Shown: piece after piece, positions 36,237 to 46,318 of the stretch
How the letters are laid out: each line of letters begins with the position of its first letter
Position numbering within the stretch: the stretch's first letter is position 1
NCBI RefSeq assembly: GCF_052115445.1
Contig: NZ_JBFRGR010000011.1
Location: forward strand, 62,001-126,000
From: Paenibacillus_E sp052115445
GTDB lineage: Bacteria > Bacillota > Bacilli > Paenibacillales > NBRC-103111
Length of the DNA: 64,000 nt
Reading direction: 5' to 3'
Made by a program: the position numbers and the translations under genes
The notes under the pieces: generated by a model
What the model was told of the DNA's origin: nothing
The model's database searches: none
What the model saw: the letters and a program-made list of their open reading frames with translations, nothing else

Positions 36237-38129
36237 TTGGAATCAACTAGTATGGAAGACTATCAGGCAGGTCAGGTAAAATTGTCAGCAGGACCTCTTA
36301 CAGCACGCTATGAGCTCAATAAAAAGTATGTAGTAAGCTTAACAAATGAAAATTTACTTCGTAATTTCTATTTGGAAGCTGGATTATGGAGTTACAGTGG
36401 AAATGGCGGAACTACTAGTGCAACCACGACGAGTATGGATGGCCCAGAACATTGGCATTGGGGATGGGAATCTCCAACTTGTGAGTTGCGTGGTCACATG
36501 ATGGGGCATTGGTTATCTGCAGCAGCTCGCATATATGCACAAACGGAAGATAGGTTAGTTAAGGCAAAAGCGGACTTCATTGTCCAAGAGTTGGCTCGCT
36601 GTCAGGAAGCGAATGGTGGAGAATGGCTTGCCGCTTTTCCAGAGACCTACATGACTAGAATTGCCAAAGGAAAATATGTATGGGCACCGCATTATACGAT
36701 TCACAAGCTTTTGATGGGTTTATACGATATGTATAAGATTGGTCAAAATAAACAGGCACTCGAACTTATGCGTGGCTTAGCTTCCTGGTTCTACCGCTGG
36801 ACTGGACAGTTTAGCCGAGAACAAATGGATGATTTACTTGATTTAGAAACAGGCGGGATGTTGGAAGTATGGGCAGATCTGTATGGTGTAACTCGCGATG
36901 ATACACATCTTGCATTAATCCATCGGTACGATCGCCGTCGTTTTTTTGACGCTTTATTGACGGGACAAGATGTGTTGACGAATAAGCATGCGAATACGCA
37001 GATTCCTGAAATTTTGGGAGCCGCTAGAGCGTGGGAGGTAACGGGCGAAGTGCGATTTAGAGAAGTCGTAGAAGCGTTCTGGAAGTGTGCGGTTACCGAT
37101 AGAGGGTACTATTGTACGGGTGCTGGAGATGATGGTGAATTATGGGTTCCCGCCGGTCAATTTGCTGAGAGAATGGGCGTAGGACAGGAGCACTGTGTGA
37201 ATTACAATATGATGCGACTAGCTCACGTACTGCTCAGATGGACGGGAGAACCACAATACGCCGACTACTGGGAGAGAAGGTTTTATAACGGAGTCCTTGC
37301 TCATCAGCATGGAGAGACAGGCATGATCTCGTATTTTCTAGGAATCGGCGCAGGGAGTCATAAGAAGTGGGGATCAGCTACGCAGCACTTTTGGTGCTGC
37401 CATGGTACGCTAGTTCAAGCGAATGCCTCTTATGAGCAGCAGATTTTCATGGAGGAGAAGGATGGCGTAGTTGTGTGCCAGTGGATTCCAGCTGAAGTTA
37501 ATTTGAAGATAGATGATACTACAATTAACATTAGTCTTAAGCAAGATGGGCAACATGGTGTTCATCCATTGAATAATTGGAATGTTACAGGCATGACGAC
37601 GATAACGAAAATTGATATGCCGCCAATTCCTGTACATCGACCTGATCGATTTACGTATCGTTTGACAATTACTTGTGACAAGGATGCTGAATTTACATTA
37701 AAACTTAGAGTACCGAGTTGGGTGAAAGACGAGCCGACCATGTATGTGAATGGCGTCCTACTTGCTGATGCTGGTAAACCTCAATCACTCATTGAAATTC
37801 GTAAAACGTGGAGCAACGGGGACAACGTGCAAATTGAATTTCCTAAGTCTTTGACATCGGAGCCACTTTCTGGGTCAGAGGAGATGGTTGCTTTTATGGA
37901 CGGGCCAATTGTATTGGCGGGGTTGATTGAACGTGAACACAGATTGATTGGCAACCCTACATTGCCAGACACCATGCTCATTGCGGATAGTGAGAGGAAC
38001 CACAGTTGGTGGAATGTGGGCTATTATCGAACGAAGGGACAGGATAGGGGGATACGTTTTATTCCTCTCTATGAAATTAAGGATGAAGTGTACACGATTT
38101 ATTTTCCTGTTAATCAGATAAAAGAGTAA
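36237..38129 (+). CDS. Glycoside hydrolase family 127-type beta-L-arabinofuranosidase
   Basis: This is a 630-residue enzyme of the DUF1680/GH127 group, which removes beta-L-arabinofuranose from plant glycans. The zinc-cysteine site is visible: Glu318 and Cys320 in QEHCVNYNMM, and Cys387-Cys388 in FWCCHG, equivalent to the Glu-Cys-Cys-Cys set of characterised GH127 enzymes. An (alpha/alpha)6 barrel is followed by beta domains. TTG start with GGAGGT 6 bp upstream. No signal peptide. GH146 or a sister family is possible. It is alone behind a divergent AraC regulator, with no transporter of its own. Confidence 0.87.
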   Translation: MESTSMEDYQAGQVKLSAGPLTARYELNKKYVVSLTNENLLRNFYLEAGLWSYSGNGGTTSATTTSMDGPEHWHWGWESPTCELRGHMMGHWLSAAARIYAQTEDRLVKAKADFIVQELARCQEANGGEWLAAFPETYMTRIAKGKYVWAPHYTIHKLLMGLYDMYKIGQNKQALELMRGLASWFYRWTGQFSREQMDDLLDLETGGMLEVWADLYGVTRDDTHLALIHRYDRRRFFDALLTGQDVLTNKHANTQIPEILGAARAWEVTGEVRFREVVEAFWKCAVTDRGYYCTGAGDDGELWVPAGQFAERMGVGQEHCVNYNMMRLAHVLLRWTGEPQYADYWERRFYNGVLAHQHGETGMISYFLGIGAGSHKKWGSATQHFWCCHGTLVQANASYEQQIFMEEKDGVVVCQWIPAEVNLKIDDTTINISLKQDGQHGVHPLNNWNVTGMTTITKIDMPPIPVHRPDRFTYRLTITCDKDAEFTLKLRVPSWVKDEPTMYVNGVLLADAGKPQSLIEIRKTWSNGDNVQIEFPKSLTSEPLSGSEEMVAFMDGPIVLAGLIEREHRLIGNPTLPDTMLIADSERNHSWWNVGYYRTKGQDRGIRFIPLYEIKDEVYTIYFPVNQIKE

Positions 38130-38250
38130 GTTAGCGAGAGTTCATTTCATGGATGGCACGATGGATCGTTGCTAATGTAAAAATGAGGGTGCGCAGGCTG
38201 CAACTAGAGGTTAAAACAACGAAGTGAATAAATGATTGAAGGATGCTATT

Positions 38251-38284
38251 CCCCTCCAGCCTGATTGGTTGGAAGGGGTTTCTT
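38251..38284 (+). terminator. Terminator after GH127 gene
   Basis: CCCCTCCAGCC pairs imperfectly with GGTTGGAAGGGG, followed by TTTCTTTG. Confidence 0.75.
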
Positions 38285-38391
38285 TGTTCATTCATTGCCT
38301 TCATTCTTCTAAATGTGCATGATTCTCCTAATTGAGTATTGACTTGTCTATCCGACTCGTTGTACTTTGTACGAATAAAGGGGATGTTGAC

Positions 38392-40626
38392 ATGAGGAAG
38401 AAGTGGAGAAATCGCCTTGTATTTGCTTATCTGCCAGTTTTCATTCTCGTTATTATAGTGTTGCTATGGATATTTTTCGTCACCATGAGTGAATTGTCCA
38501 AGCAGCAAGCGCTGAAGGCGAACGAGATCTATGCAGAAAATACCATGCAATACATCGATTCCAAGCTGCGAACTGTCGAACAATATATCGTGCAGACATT
38601 TCTCGATGACCAATCTGTCATCGATTTTTACAGTACATCTCCGTTTTCTCAGAACCGATATCTTAACGACCGTGACGTATATAAGAAATTAATTTTGCTG
38701 CGAGACAGCTTCAGCGAGATCGAATCGGTGTATTTGTATCGTACACGTGACCAAATCGTCTTAAGTGACACGTCGATGATGGGGCTCGATCAATTTTCCA
38801 ATAGCCAATATTTGAATACGCTAATTGCCGCCCCCCCTGCTAATCGCTGGAGTATAAGTCGTCAGTATATCGACAACGCCGGAGTGACAACGCCCGTCGT
38901 ATCTCTAGTCATGCGGATGCCGTTGCCGTTGGGAACAGAGGGGGTTCTTGTTGCAAATATAAAATTACATACGATCGCTAAGCTCGTCAACAATGTGTCC
39001 AGTTCTAAATTCAGTTATCTTCACCTACTTGATGCCAATGGAGATTATATCATCGGTGACGACGCGATAGACGGAGGAGCTAGCCTAGATCGGGAAGATT
39101 TTACCGTTATGAAATCGGAGTACACAGGTTGGACGATTAGAAGCGGATTTATCGACGGCGTATTTTTTCGCTTTCTCTCGAACCTCAATGCCTTCTGGCT
39201 GGTGATCGGCATCATCACGGTTCTTGCGGGTGCACTATGGATTATATACGCTAGTCGGCAGAACTATAAGCCGATTCAGTCTCTTCTGGAGCGGCTCTCA
39301 TCCGTTCCGCTGCAGAGACCCAATATACTAGGACAAGTCAAGTTTGATGAATTCAAAATTATTGACAATCTACTTGATCATCTGCTCGAGCAATTCGGCA
39401 AGTATCGGCTAGAGAACGACGAGAATTTTAGCTACCGTCGGCGATATCTGTTCGAAGAATTGCTGACCGGGACGCAGCTTCAGCTGGAAGGGTGGGAAAA
39501 GGAGTTATCTCGTTTCGGATTTCATGAGACATACGATCAATATGTGGTGGCCATTATCGAGATCGACAAGTATTCGAATTTCACCTCAACTTACAATAAT
39601 AAGGATCAATATTTGATTAAATTTATTATTGATAACGTTGTTCAAGAACTGAACCAGAATGAGGGTATTCTGATCTGTCCAGAATGGATTGAAAAGCATC
39701 GATTGTGCGTTGTCTGTCAACTGCCGAATGAGATTGCAGCAGGTGATCCGTTTCGAGAGATTATGCGCAAAACAGTGGATTGGATCCACGAAAATGTAGC
39801 GATTACGATCACCTGTGGACTTGGAACGAAAGTGTCAGGCATTCATGGGGTATCTAGTTCCTATGAAGAAGCGTTAGAAGCACTCAGCTATAAGACCACG
39901 GTCGGAGTCAGCAGCGTTATTGAATTCAAGGATATCACTAACAAGTCGGGCGAAGAAATATTCCGATCCCTTCCATATATTCGTGAATTGGTCCATTTCT
40001 ACAGGCTCGGTGAAGCCGAATGGGAACGCCATTATAACGCCCTGTTTGTGGAAATTCGCTTACAGTTATTTTCACGGGAACAAGTTGTCAATCTGATGAA
40101 TTATTTATTATTTCACTTTTACAAGGAAATGTCGGGGTTATCCGCAGATTATCTGGAATGTTGGCGAGAATATGCCATGAATCCAATTAACGAATGGATT
40201 GTGTCTTTCGACACGGTGGATGAATTGGAGGAAGAATTACATCGTATTCTGGAGGATGCCTGCAGGAGGCTGGATAACCTTCGCGCGCAGCGAAGTCAGC
40301 ATGATCTGATTGACCAAGTGAAAGTGTATATCGAAAACGAGTATAACAATCCAGATTTCTCACTCGTCATGCTGAGTGAGAAATTTAAGTTGACACCGAA
40401 TTATTTAAGCCGCTTGTTTAAAGAAGAATTCGGTGAGAAATTCATTGATTATTTGGCTGGCCTACGAATCGAACAGTCTAAATATTTGCTGGTCACAACA
40501 TCTATTACGATCCAGGAAATCGCAGTGAAGGTCGGGTATACACATACCTTTTCGTTTATTCGTGTATTTAAGAAACTCGTGAGCCGGACACCTGGCGAAT
40601 ACCGCAAAGAGTTCCAACAATTATAA
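38392..40626 (+). CDS. Membrane-bound AraC-family regulator with extracellular sensor
   Basis: This is a 744-residue one-component regulator with the same layout as the one at 3371: membrane segment (about 8-31), extracellular sensor (about 32-264), membrane segment (about 265-288), cytoplasmic linker and central region, and C-terminal AraC helix-turn-helix (about 640-742, ending FKKLVSRTPGEYRKE). ATG 38392 is chosen because AAAGGGGATG lies upstream; an in-frame TTG at 38332 has no site. It is followed by a transporter and two catabolic genes, its likely targets. No kinase partner is needed in this design. Confidence 0.9.
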   Translation: MRKKWRNRLVFAYLPVFILVIIVLLWIFFVTMSELSKQQALKANEIYAENTMQYIDSKLRTVEQYIVQTFLDDQSVIDFYSTSPFSQNRYLNDRDVYKKLILLRDSFSEIESVYLYRTRDQIVLSDTSMMGLDQFSNSQYLNTLIAAPPANRWSISRQYIDNAGVTTPVVSLVMRMPLPLGTEGVLVANIKLHTIAKLVNNVSSSKFSYLHLLDANGDYIIGDDAIDGGASLDREDFTVMKSEYTGWTIRSGFIDGVFFRFLSNLNAFWLVIGIITVLAGALWIIYASRQNYKPIQSLLERLSSVPLQRPNILGQVKFDEFKIIDNLLDHLLEQFGKYRLENDENFSYRRRYLFEELLTGTQLQLEGWEKELSRFGFHETYDQYVVAIIEIDKYSNFTSTYNNKDQYLIKFIIDNVVQELNQNEGILICPEWIEKHRLCVVCQLPNEIAAGDPFREIMRKTVDWIHENVAITITCGLGTKVSGIHGVSSSYEEALEALSYKTTVGVSSVIEFKDITNKSGEEIFRSLPYIRELVHFYRLGEAEWERHYNALFVEIRLQLFSREQVVNLMNYLLFHFYKEMSGLSADYLECWREYAMNPINEWIVSFDTVDELEEELHRILEDACRRLDNLRAQRSQHDLIDQVKVYIENEYNNPDFSLVMLSEKFKLTPNYLSRLFKEEFGEKFIDYLAGLRIEQSKYLLVTTSITIQEIAVKVGYTHTFSFIRVFKKLVSRTPGEYRKEFQQL

Positions 40627-40643
40627 TCAGGAAGTATCGAAAA

Positions 40644-40694
40644 CGATCGATTCAGGGAAAGATCAACAAAGTCCCTGAATGGGTCGTTTTTTGT
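40644..40694 (+). terminator. Terminator after AraC regulator
   Basis: CGATC-GA-TTCAGGGA pairs with TCCCTGAA-T-GGGTCG, followed by TTTTTTG. A further palindromic hairpin built from two GGCATGCC copies lies at 40768-40794. The rest of 40627-40959 holds no gene. Confidence 0.85.
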
Positions 40695-40959
40695 TTAGCC
40701 GACAAGCCGTTTGTCCCCAATAGTGCAGGGTATTGTGGAAACAGAGTCTTGTGTGAAAACTGTGCATGGCATGCCACAAAGCGTGGGGCATGCCGTTTAA
40801 ACCCTGAACTCCTGCTGATTATTGAAGTAGTGCATCGCGTCTAAATGTGTGAATTGCCTTGCTAAGGGACTTCCGTGTAGTGTTGAGTTGTGAACGGAAT
40901 AGCAACGATCACAACCAAGCGATACACGCTCGGCAGGGCGACATAGGAGGTAAAGTCAC

Positions 40960-41922
40960 ATGCAAGTATCTTCGCAGCACACAGCTTTGGACATGGATAA
41001 ATCAGTTCGAACCAGAGATATTAAAAAGCGTGGCAGCAAATATCTGAAGCAAAATATTCCGCTGTATATCATGCTGACTCCAGCCATTATTTGTTTTCTC
41101 CTATTCAAGTATGCGCCGATGGGCGGGATCGTCCTTGCATTCAAGGATTATAACTTTTGGGATGGAATCTGGGGGAGTCCATGGGTTGGATTAAAGCATT
41201 TTGATTATTTGTTTAATAATCCACTTGGATGGAAGATCATCCGCAATACATTCATGCTGAGCTTATTAAGCTTTATTGGGTTTCCATTTCCGATATTGGT
41301 TGCTCTGCTGCTGAATGAGGTTCGAAAAATGTGGTTCAAGAAAATCGTACAAACACTGTTGTATTTGCCCCATTTCCTTTCCTGGGTTATTGTCGGCGGC
41401 ATCTTTATCACCTTGTTTTCTCAGGATTCCGGGATGGTGAACGACATACTGGAAAAGCTGGGCGTTGAACGGTATGCCTTCCTTTATCAACCGTTTTCAT
41501 GGATTGCCGTTTTTTTGAGTGCAGGTATTTGGAAAGAGGCTGGCTTTTCGGCGATCATTTATTTAGCGGCGCTTACGACGATCGATCCGAGCTTGTACGA
41601 GTCGACTGCAATGGACGGCGCTGGCAAATGGCGGCAGATGTGGCATGTGTCACTTCCTGGCATTCGACCTACGATTATTTTGATGCTAATCCTTGGTGTA
41701 GGACGTGTCATGGAGGTTGGTTTCGATCACATCTATGTGATGCAGAATCGGGTTGTCGCCGATATTTCGGAAGTCATCAGTACGTATACATTCAAGACGG
41801 GAATTCAGGGGGGCGAATTCGGCGTTCCGGCTGCAATGGGGTTATTTGAATCATTAGTTGGCTTCACACTTGTGTTAACAGCAAACCGTATTGCCCGTAA
41901 ATTCAACCAGAGCCTATGGTAA
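40960..41922 (+). CDS. CUT1 sugar ABC permease, LplB type
   Basis: This is the first membrane subunit of the third transporter, 320 residues. ATG with ATAGGAGGT upstream. The first membrane segment is near residues 34-54. The EAA loop reads ESTAMDGAGKWRQMWHVSLP, close to that of the permease at window start. It is followed 24 bp later by its partner. Probably imports oligosaccharides for the enzymes at 44549 and 46319. Confidence 0.93.
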   Translation: MQVSSQHTALDMDKSVRTRDIKKRGSKYLKQNIPLYIMLTPAIICFLLFKYAPMGGIVLAFKDYNFWDGIWGSPWVGLKHFDYLFNNPLGWKIIRNTFMLSLLSFIGFPFPILVALLLNEVRKMWFKKIVQTLLYLPHFLSWVIVGGIFITLFSQDSGMVNDILEKLGVERYAFLYQPFSWIAVFLSAGIWKEAGFSAIIYLAALTTIDPSLYESTAMDGAGKWRQMWHVSLPGIRPTIILMLILGVGRVMEVGFDHIYVMQNRVVADISEVISTYTFKTGIQGGEFGVPAAMGLFESLVGFTLVLTANRIARKFNQSLW

Positions 41923-41946
41923 TCGGGCTTGAAAGGAAGTGAGAAC

Positions 41947-42822
41947 GTGAGAGAAAATTACGCAGGGAAATGGTTTAATGCTTCTGTTCATACAATTCTG
42001 CTGCTGGCTGCCGTCAGCTGCCTTATTCCGCTAATTAATATTATCGCTGTCTCGTTCAGCGACTCAGCGGCCATCGATTCCGGTTTCGTCTGGCTTTGGC
42101 CGATTCATTTTAATGTGGAATCTTATAAAACCCTATTTATCGGTTCAAGAGTCATTCCCTCTTTTCTGAACAGCTTGAACATCACGATAGTAGGAACGGG
42201 GTTGAGCTTGCTCTGCACGACTCTTGCCGCTTATGCGTTGTCTCGTACATACTGCTTTGGGCGCAAATTTATTACGCTGGCCATGGTGTTTACGATGATG
42301 TTCAGCGGTGGGCTGATTCCCTTCTTTCTTCTGATGAAAAGCCTTGGCCTCATTAATACTTACTGGTCCCTATGGCTCCCTGGGTTGGTTGGCGCCTATA
42401 ATCTGCTGCTCATGCGTACCTATTTCGAAGGTATTCCTGCAGAGATTGAGGAGTCTGCACGCATCGATGGTTGTGGGGAATGGCGGCTTCTTGTACAAAT
42501 ATTTCTTCCGTTATCATTACCTGTTATCGCGACGGTTTGTCTATTTTTAGCGGTTGGTTACTGGAACTCCTTCCTGAGCGTCCTCATATTCATCAATGAT
42601 GCGGAAAAGATGAATTTGACCGTATTCGTTCAGCAGATGGTGCAGAGTCAGAGCATGCTGATGCAGACGATCGCCTTGCAGCCGGAAGATTTGGAGAATA
42701 TGTCACCTGAGGCTGTGAAAGCTGGGGGCATTGCGATCATGACACTGCCCATGCTGATTGTATATCCGATTCTGCAAAAGTATTTTGTAAAGGGTGTGAT
42801 GCTTGGCGCTATCAAAGGATAA
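41947..42822 (+). CDS. CUT1 sugar ABC permease, YtcP/LplC type
   Basis: This is the partner subunit, 291 residues from GTG 41947, which has AAAGGAAGTGAG upstream; an in-frame TTG at 41929 lacks a site. Six membrane segments, the EAA loop ESARIDGCGEWRLLVQIFLP and the C-terminal LGAIKG are present. Same operon as its neighbours on both sides. Confidence 0.92.
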   Translation: MRENYAGKWFNASVHTILLLAAVSCLIPLINIIAVSFSDSAAIDSGFVWLWPIHFNVESYKTLFIGSRVIPSFLNSLNITIVGTGLSLLCTTLAAYALSRTYCFGRKFITLAMVFTMMFSGGLIPFFLLMKSLGLINTYWSLWLPGLVGAYNLLLMRTYFEGIPAEIEESARIDGCGEWRLLVQIFLPLSLPVIATVCLFLAVGYWNSFLSVLIFINDAEKMNLTVFVQQMVQSQSMLMQTIALQPEDLENMSPEAVKAGGIAIMTLPMLIVYPILQKYFVKGVMLGAIKG

Positions 42823-42889
42823 GTCGTAAAATGGCGATAGGATGAACGGATTCGAATTCAGTCTATAAATACAAAAGGGGATGAACGAA

Positions 42890-44533
42890 GTGGAAGTCAA
42901 AATGAAGAAAAGTACGTTAACAGCAGTGGTGACTTTGTTGGCGGCAGGGACGGTACTAGCGGCTTGTAGCAAACCAAAAGAAGAGGGTAGTGGAGCTTCC
43001 GTCTCACCAACAAAAGCGGGATCATCGTCAACAGCACCGGAGAAACGGGGCAAGATCAAAATGTCCCTCTACGACCGTGGCAACACACCACCAGCGGAAG
43101 GATCAATTACGAACAATCGCTGGACGAAATGGATTAACGAAAACGGGCCAGCGGATGTTGAATTTGTTGCCATTCCGAGGTTTGAATCGAAGCAGAAATT
43201 TAATACGTTGTTTGCTTCCGGAGAAGCTCCCGACGTGATCAACGAGTTTGAAACGGGCTATCGGGATCAACTGTATACCCAGAAGCAGCTGCTGCCGCTG
43301 GATGATCTGGTCAAACAATATGCGCCGAATTACAGCAAGATGCTGGAAAAGTATCCCATTCTGCGCAAGATCGGTACAAAGCCTGATGGTAAATTGTACG
43401 AAATTGGGCGAGTTATTCCTAGCACCGTACAAATAGCTGTATTCATCCGCACCGACTGGCTAAAAAAGCTCTCGCTGCCCATACCACAAACGCCGGACGA
43501 TCTGCTTAAAGTAGCGAAAGCGTTCACCGAACAAGACCCGGACGGCAATGGGAAGAAGGACACGTACGGCTATTCACTCGCTTATTTAGGGGATGAAGCT
43601 ATTGATGCTATGCATGGCAATTCGATGTTCATTAAAGATGACAAGCTGGTCGAAGAGGATGCGAGAATGAAAGCGGCCGTTTCCTTCAAGAAACGACTGT
43701 TTGACGAAGGTGTTGTTGATCGTGATTATTTGACGGATAAGAACGGCGAGAAAGCGAAGAAAGACTTTTTATCTGGCAAGCTGGGAATCTATGTGGCTGA
43801 TAACGCGAACGTTGATTTACTAACGACGCTCCGCAGCACAAATAAAGAAGCAACGATATCCCCCATGCTGATGCCTAAGACAGAGTTTGGACAATACACG
43901 ATCAGAATGTTAAATCCGCTTCAGATGACAACGGTTGTTTATGCGGGCTCAAAGGACCCGGTCTCCGCAGTGAAAGAGATTGATTTCATGCTAGCTGAAA
44001 CGACATGGAAATTGCTCAAATTCGGCACGGAAAACGTTCATTGGAAAAATGATGAGCTCGGATGCCCGAGAGCGACTAATCCGGATTTACGTAAAATTGA
44101 AATAGGCTACAACACCGATATGTATATGACAGCGACAACGATTGATTCCAAAGAGATATGTAACGTTCCAGTTCTTGATAAGAATATTCCAAATGCTGAG
44201 GAATGGGCTGGAATCAGAAAAGAAACACGTGATCTGTACGAAAACCCCACAGTGCCGCTGTACACGTTAACACATGGTGAGCATATGCCTACACTTCCAG
44301 CTGATTTGTTAAAAATCAACAATGATTGGACCCAGCAAAGCAAGGATCTTATTGCCAAGACAGTAGTAAGTGGGAACGGCTATTCCGTTGATCAAGCGAT
44401 GAATGATCTTAAGAGTTTGAAGCAGAAGATTGGACAAAATCAGACTTTCGATTGGTACGCGAAGTGGTATGAGCAGAATAAAAAGAATGCTTTCTTTACT
44501 AAGGACATTTACCAGTTCCTAGCTAAAAAATAA
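42890..44533 (+). CDS. Extracellular oligosaccharide-binding lipoprotein
   Basis: This is the binding protein of the third transporter, 547 residues from GTG 42890, which lies 9 bp after AAAAGGGG; ATG 42881 and ATG 42902 are in-frame alternatives. Lipobox VLAAC lies near residue 26, then a Ser/Gly/Thr-rich linker. A DPDGNGKKDTYGYS loop resembles that of the first binding protein. It is followed after 15 bp by the unrecognised enzyme gene. Ligand unknown. Confidence 0.92.
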   Translation: MEVKMKKSTLTAVVTLLAAGTVLAACSKPKEEGSGASVSPTKAGSSSTAPEKRGKIKMSLYDRGNTPPAEGSITNNRWTKWINENGPADVEFVAIPRFESKQKFNTLFASGEAPDVINEFETGYRDQLYTQKQLLPLDDLVKQYAPNYSKMLEKYPILRKIGTKPDGKLYEIGRVIPSTVQIAVFIRTDWLKKLSLPIPQTPDDLLKVAKAFTEQDPDGNGKKDTYGYSLAYLGDEAIDAMHGNSMFIKDDKLVEEDARMKAAVSFKKRLFDEGVVDRDYLTDKNGEKAKKDFLSGKLGIYVADNANVDLLTTLRSTNKEATISPMLMPKTEFGQYTIRMLNPLQMTTVVYAGSKDPVSAVKEIDFMLAETTWKLLKFGTENVHWKNDELGCPRATNPDLRKIEIGYNTDMYMTATTIDSKEICNVPVLDKNIPNAEEWAGIRKETRDLYENPTVPLYTLTHGEHMPTLPADLLKINNDWTQQSKDLIAKTVVSGNGYSVDQAMNDLKSLKQKIGQNQTFDWYAKWYEQNKKNAFFTKDIYQFLAKK

Positions 44534-44548
44534 TAAGGTGAGATGGAA

Positions 44549-46303
44549 ATGGATTTCATTAGATTGTCCGACGATGCGGAGTTTCTGGCAAGGAATGCGA
44601 TAGTTAGCCTTGAAGAAAGAAGCTCCTATTTGCTCGATAAGCAAATTCAGAGGGATTTGTCCAAGGATCTATATGGAGGTATGGCCGTTGCGAACCTGAG
44701 TAAAGCCATGTATATGGAGGAAAGTAATCAGAGTTTGGTGAGATCATCTGAGTGGTTTGAGCATCCCCATCCTTATGGCCGCGATCCGCAAGGAGAATCG
44801 GATTTTACGGCCATAAAGCTGATACGTGCCCTTTACCAGTTTGAACCAATTGGACTTTTGCAGGAGTTGACTACCAACTCCATACGAAATTTTTATCTGA
44901 ATCATGGTTTTGAAAGCAAGTACAAGTCAGAGAATCATATGTTGCTTTTTCATACTTCCCGGTATCTGGCTGCACAGAAATATCCGAAAGAGTGCTTTAA
45001 GGCGTATGGAAAGAAAGGAAAGGAGCTTCTGGAGGAGGAAGGAAACATTCTCCGGGAATACCTTGTTTTTCGCGCCAAGCGGGGCTGGGCAGAGTTTGAT
45101 TCCTCCAGCTATCTACCAGAGGTCGTGGAGTGTCTGCTGTGTCTCTATGATTTTGCTTGCGATTCGGAACTGGTTAAACTTGCAGAGATGATGCTGGATT
45201 TGCTAATGCTGGACATGGTATGCGATAGCCTCGACGGTATGTACGGAGGGGCCCATGGCCGCATCTATGCTCCTGTTGCGTTGGATCATGCCCGAAGCGG
45301 TACCTTTCCTCTCTACTATCTGTATTTCGGGCATGGCTATAGGGAGGAGATCCAGGGTCCCTGTCTCATTGCTGCCATTTGTTCGGGCTATCAGCCCCAT
45401 CAACAGATTTACGAGATTGCACTAGGGAGAACGCAGCCCTATGTTCACGAGGAAAGCAAGCATTTACACTGCATAACTTTTGAAACTCCTCACAAAAAGC
45501 TGCCGCAGGAGGAGGGAAGCATCAATAAATATACCTATTACACGCCCCGGTATATCATGGGAGCTGTGAATTTCCAAGATTCATACCGTCTAGGTAGTGA
45601 AGCGGGTTGGTATGCCCATCATCAGCAGCACCAATGGGATCTGAGCCTTGTGGAGGAGACCAATTTGAAAATATTCAGTCATCATCCTGGGCATCATGGC
45701 ACGGAGGGAAGCGAGCATGGCTACTGGACGGGAGATTTGGGTTGTGGTTGCGGGCACTTTTTTGGCGAAAAAAATGTGGTGATGGCAATGTATCAGATCC
45801 CTCAGGAGCAAGCGCTGCATTGGATTCATGTCCATGTTCCGAGGGATGCCTTCGATGAGGTGAAGGAAGAGGGGAATTACCTTTTTCTAAGAAAGTCCTG
45901 GGTTTATATCTCTTTATTTATCCATAATGGGTATAACTGGACAGAAGATGGAGACTTTGCCAGAAGGGAAATTAGAAGTAAGGGTAGGTGCAATGCGGTC
46001 ATTTGCGAAGTGGGAGATAACATGAACTTCCCGGATTTTGCAACGTTTCGCAGGACGATTTTACAGAACCGTGTTGCATTTGACCCTGTAAATATGCAGT
46101 TATCGTACCATTCCTCCTCGGAGGGGGAACTATCGATGGACAAATCTAAGCGAACCATAAATGGAGAAAAGGTGATCTTTCCTTATCCTACCTATAACGG
46201 GCCCTATATGTTTTCAGCTTTTAACAGTGGAATTGTTGAAGTAAAGTCTAACCGAAAAAAGGTAACCTACGATTTTAATCAGATAACAGTAAGGCAAGAG
46301 TAA
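44549..46303 (+). CDS. Unrecognised protein, probable new lyase- or hydrolase-type enzyme
   Basis: I do not recognise the family. The 584-residue protein has a helical N-terminal half and a beta-rich, His-rich C-terminal half, as in toroid-type polysaccharide lyases. Possible active-site features are SENHMLLFHTS (Asn129, His130), WAEFDSSSYLP (Tyr188), HGRIYAPVALDHARS, and a cluster HHPGHHGTEGSEHGYW. No signal peptide, so it is probably cytoplasmic. ATG 44549 is preferred (AAGGTGA 7 bp upstream) over ATG 44543. It sits between an oligosaccharide transporter and a GH105 enzyme that acts on lyase products, which supports a lyase role by inference only. Confidence 0.75.
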   Translation: MDFIRLSDDAEFLARNAIVSLEERSSYLLDKQIQRDLSKDLYGGMAVANLSKAMYMEESNQSLVRSSEWFEHPHPYGRDPQGESDFTAIKLIRALYQFEPIGLLQELTTNSIRNFYLNHGFESKYKSENHMLLFHTSRYLAAQKYPKECFKAYGKKGKELLEEEGNILREYLVFRAKRGWAEFDSSSYLPEVVECLLCLYDFACDSELVKLAEMMLDLLMLDMVCDSLDGMYGGAHGRIYAPVALDHARSGTFPLYYLYFGHGYREEIQGPCLIAAICSGYQPHQQIYEIALGRTQPYVHEESKHLHCITFETPHKKLPQEEGSINKYTYYTPRYIMGAVNFQDSYRLGSEAGWYAHHQQHQWDLSLVEETNLKIFSHHPGHHGTEGSEHGYWTGDLGCGCGHFFGEKNVVMAMYQIPQEQALHWIHVHVPRDAFDEVKEEGNYLFLRKSWVYISLFIHNGYNWTEDGDFARREIRSKGRCNAVICEVGDNMNFPDFATFRRTILQNRVAFDPVNMQLSYHSSSEGELSMDKSKRTINGEKVIFPYPTYNGPYMFSAFNSGIVEVKSNRKKVTYDFNQITVRQE

Positions 46304-46318
46304 ACGGGGGTGTGAAAA

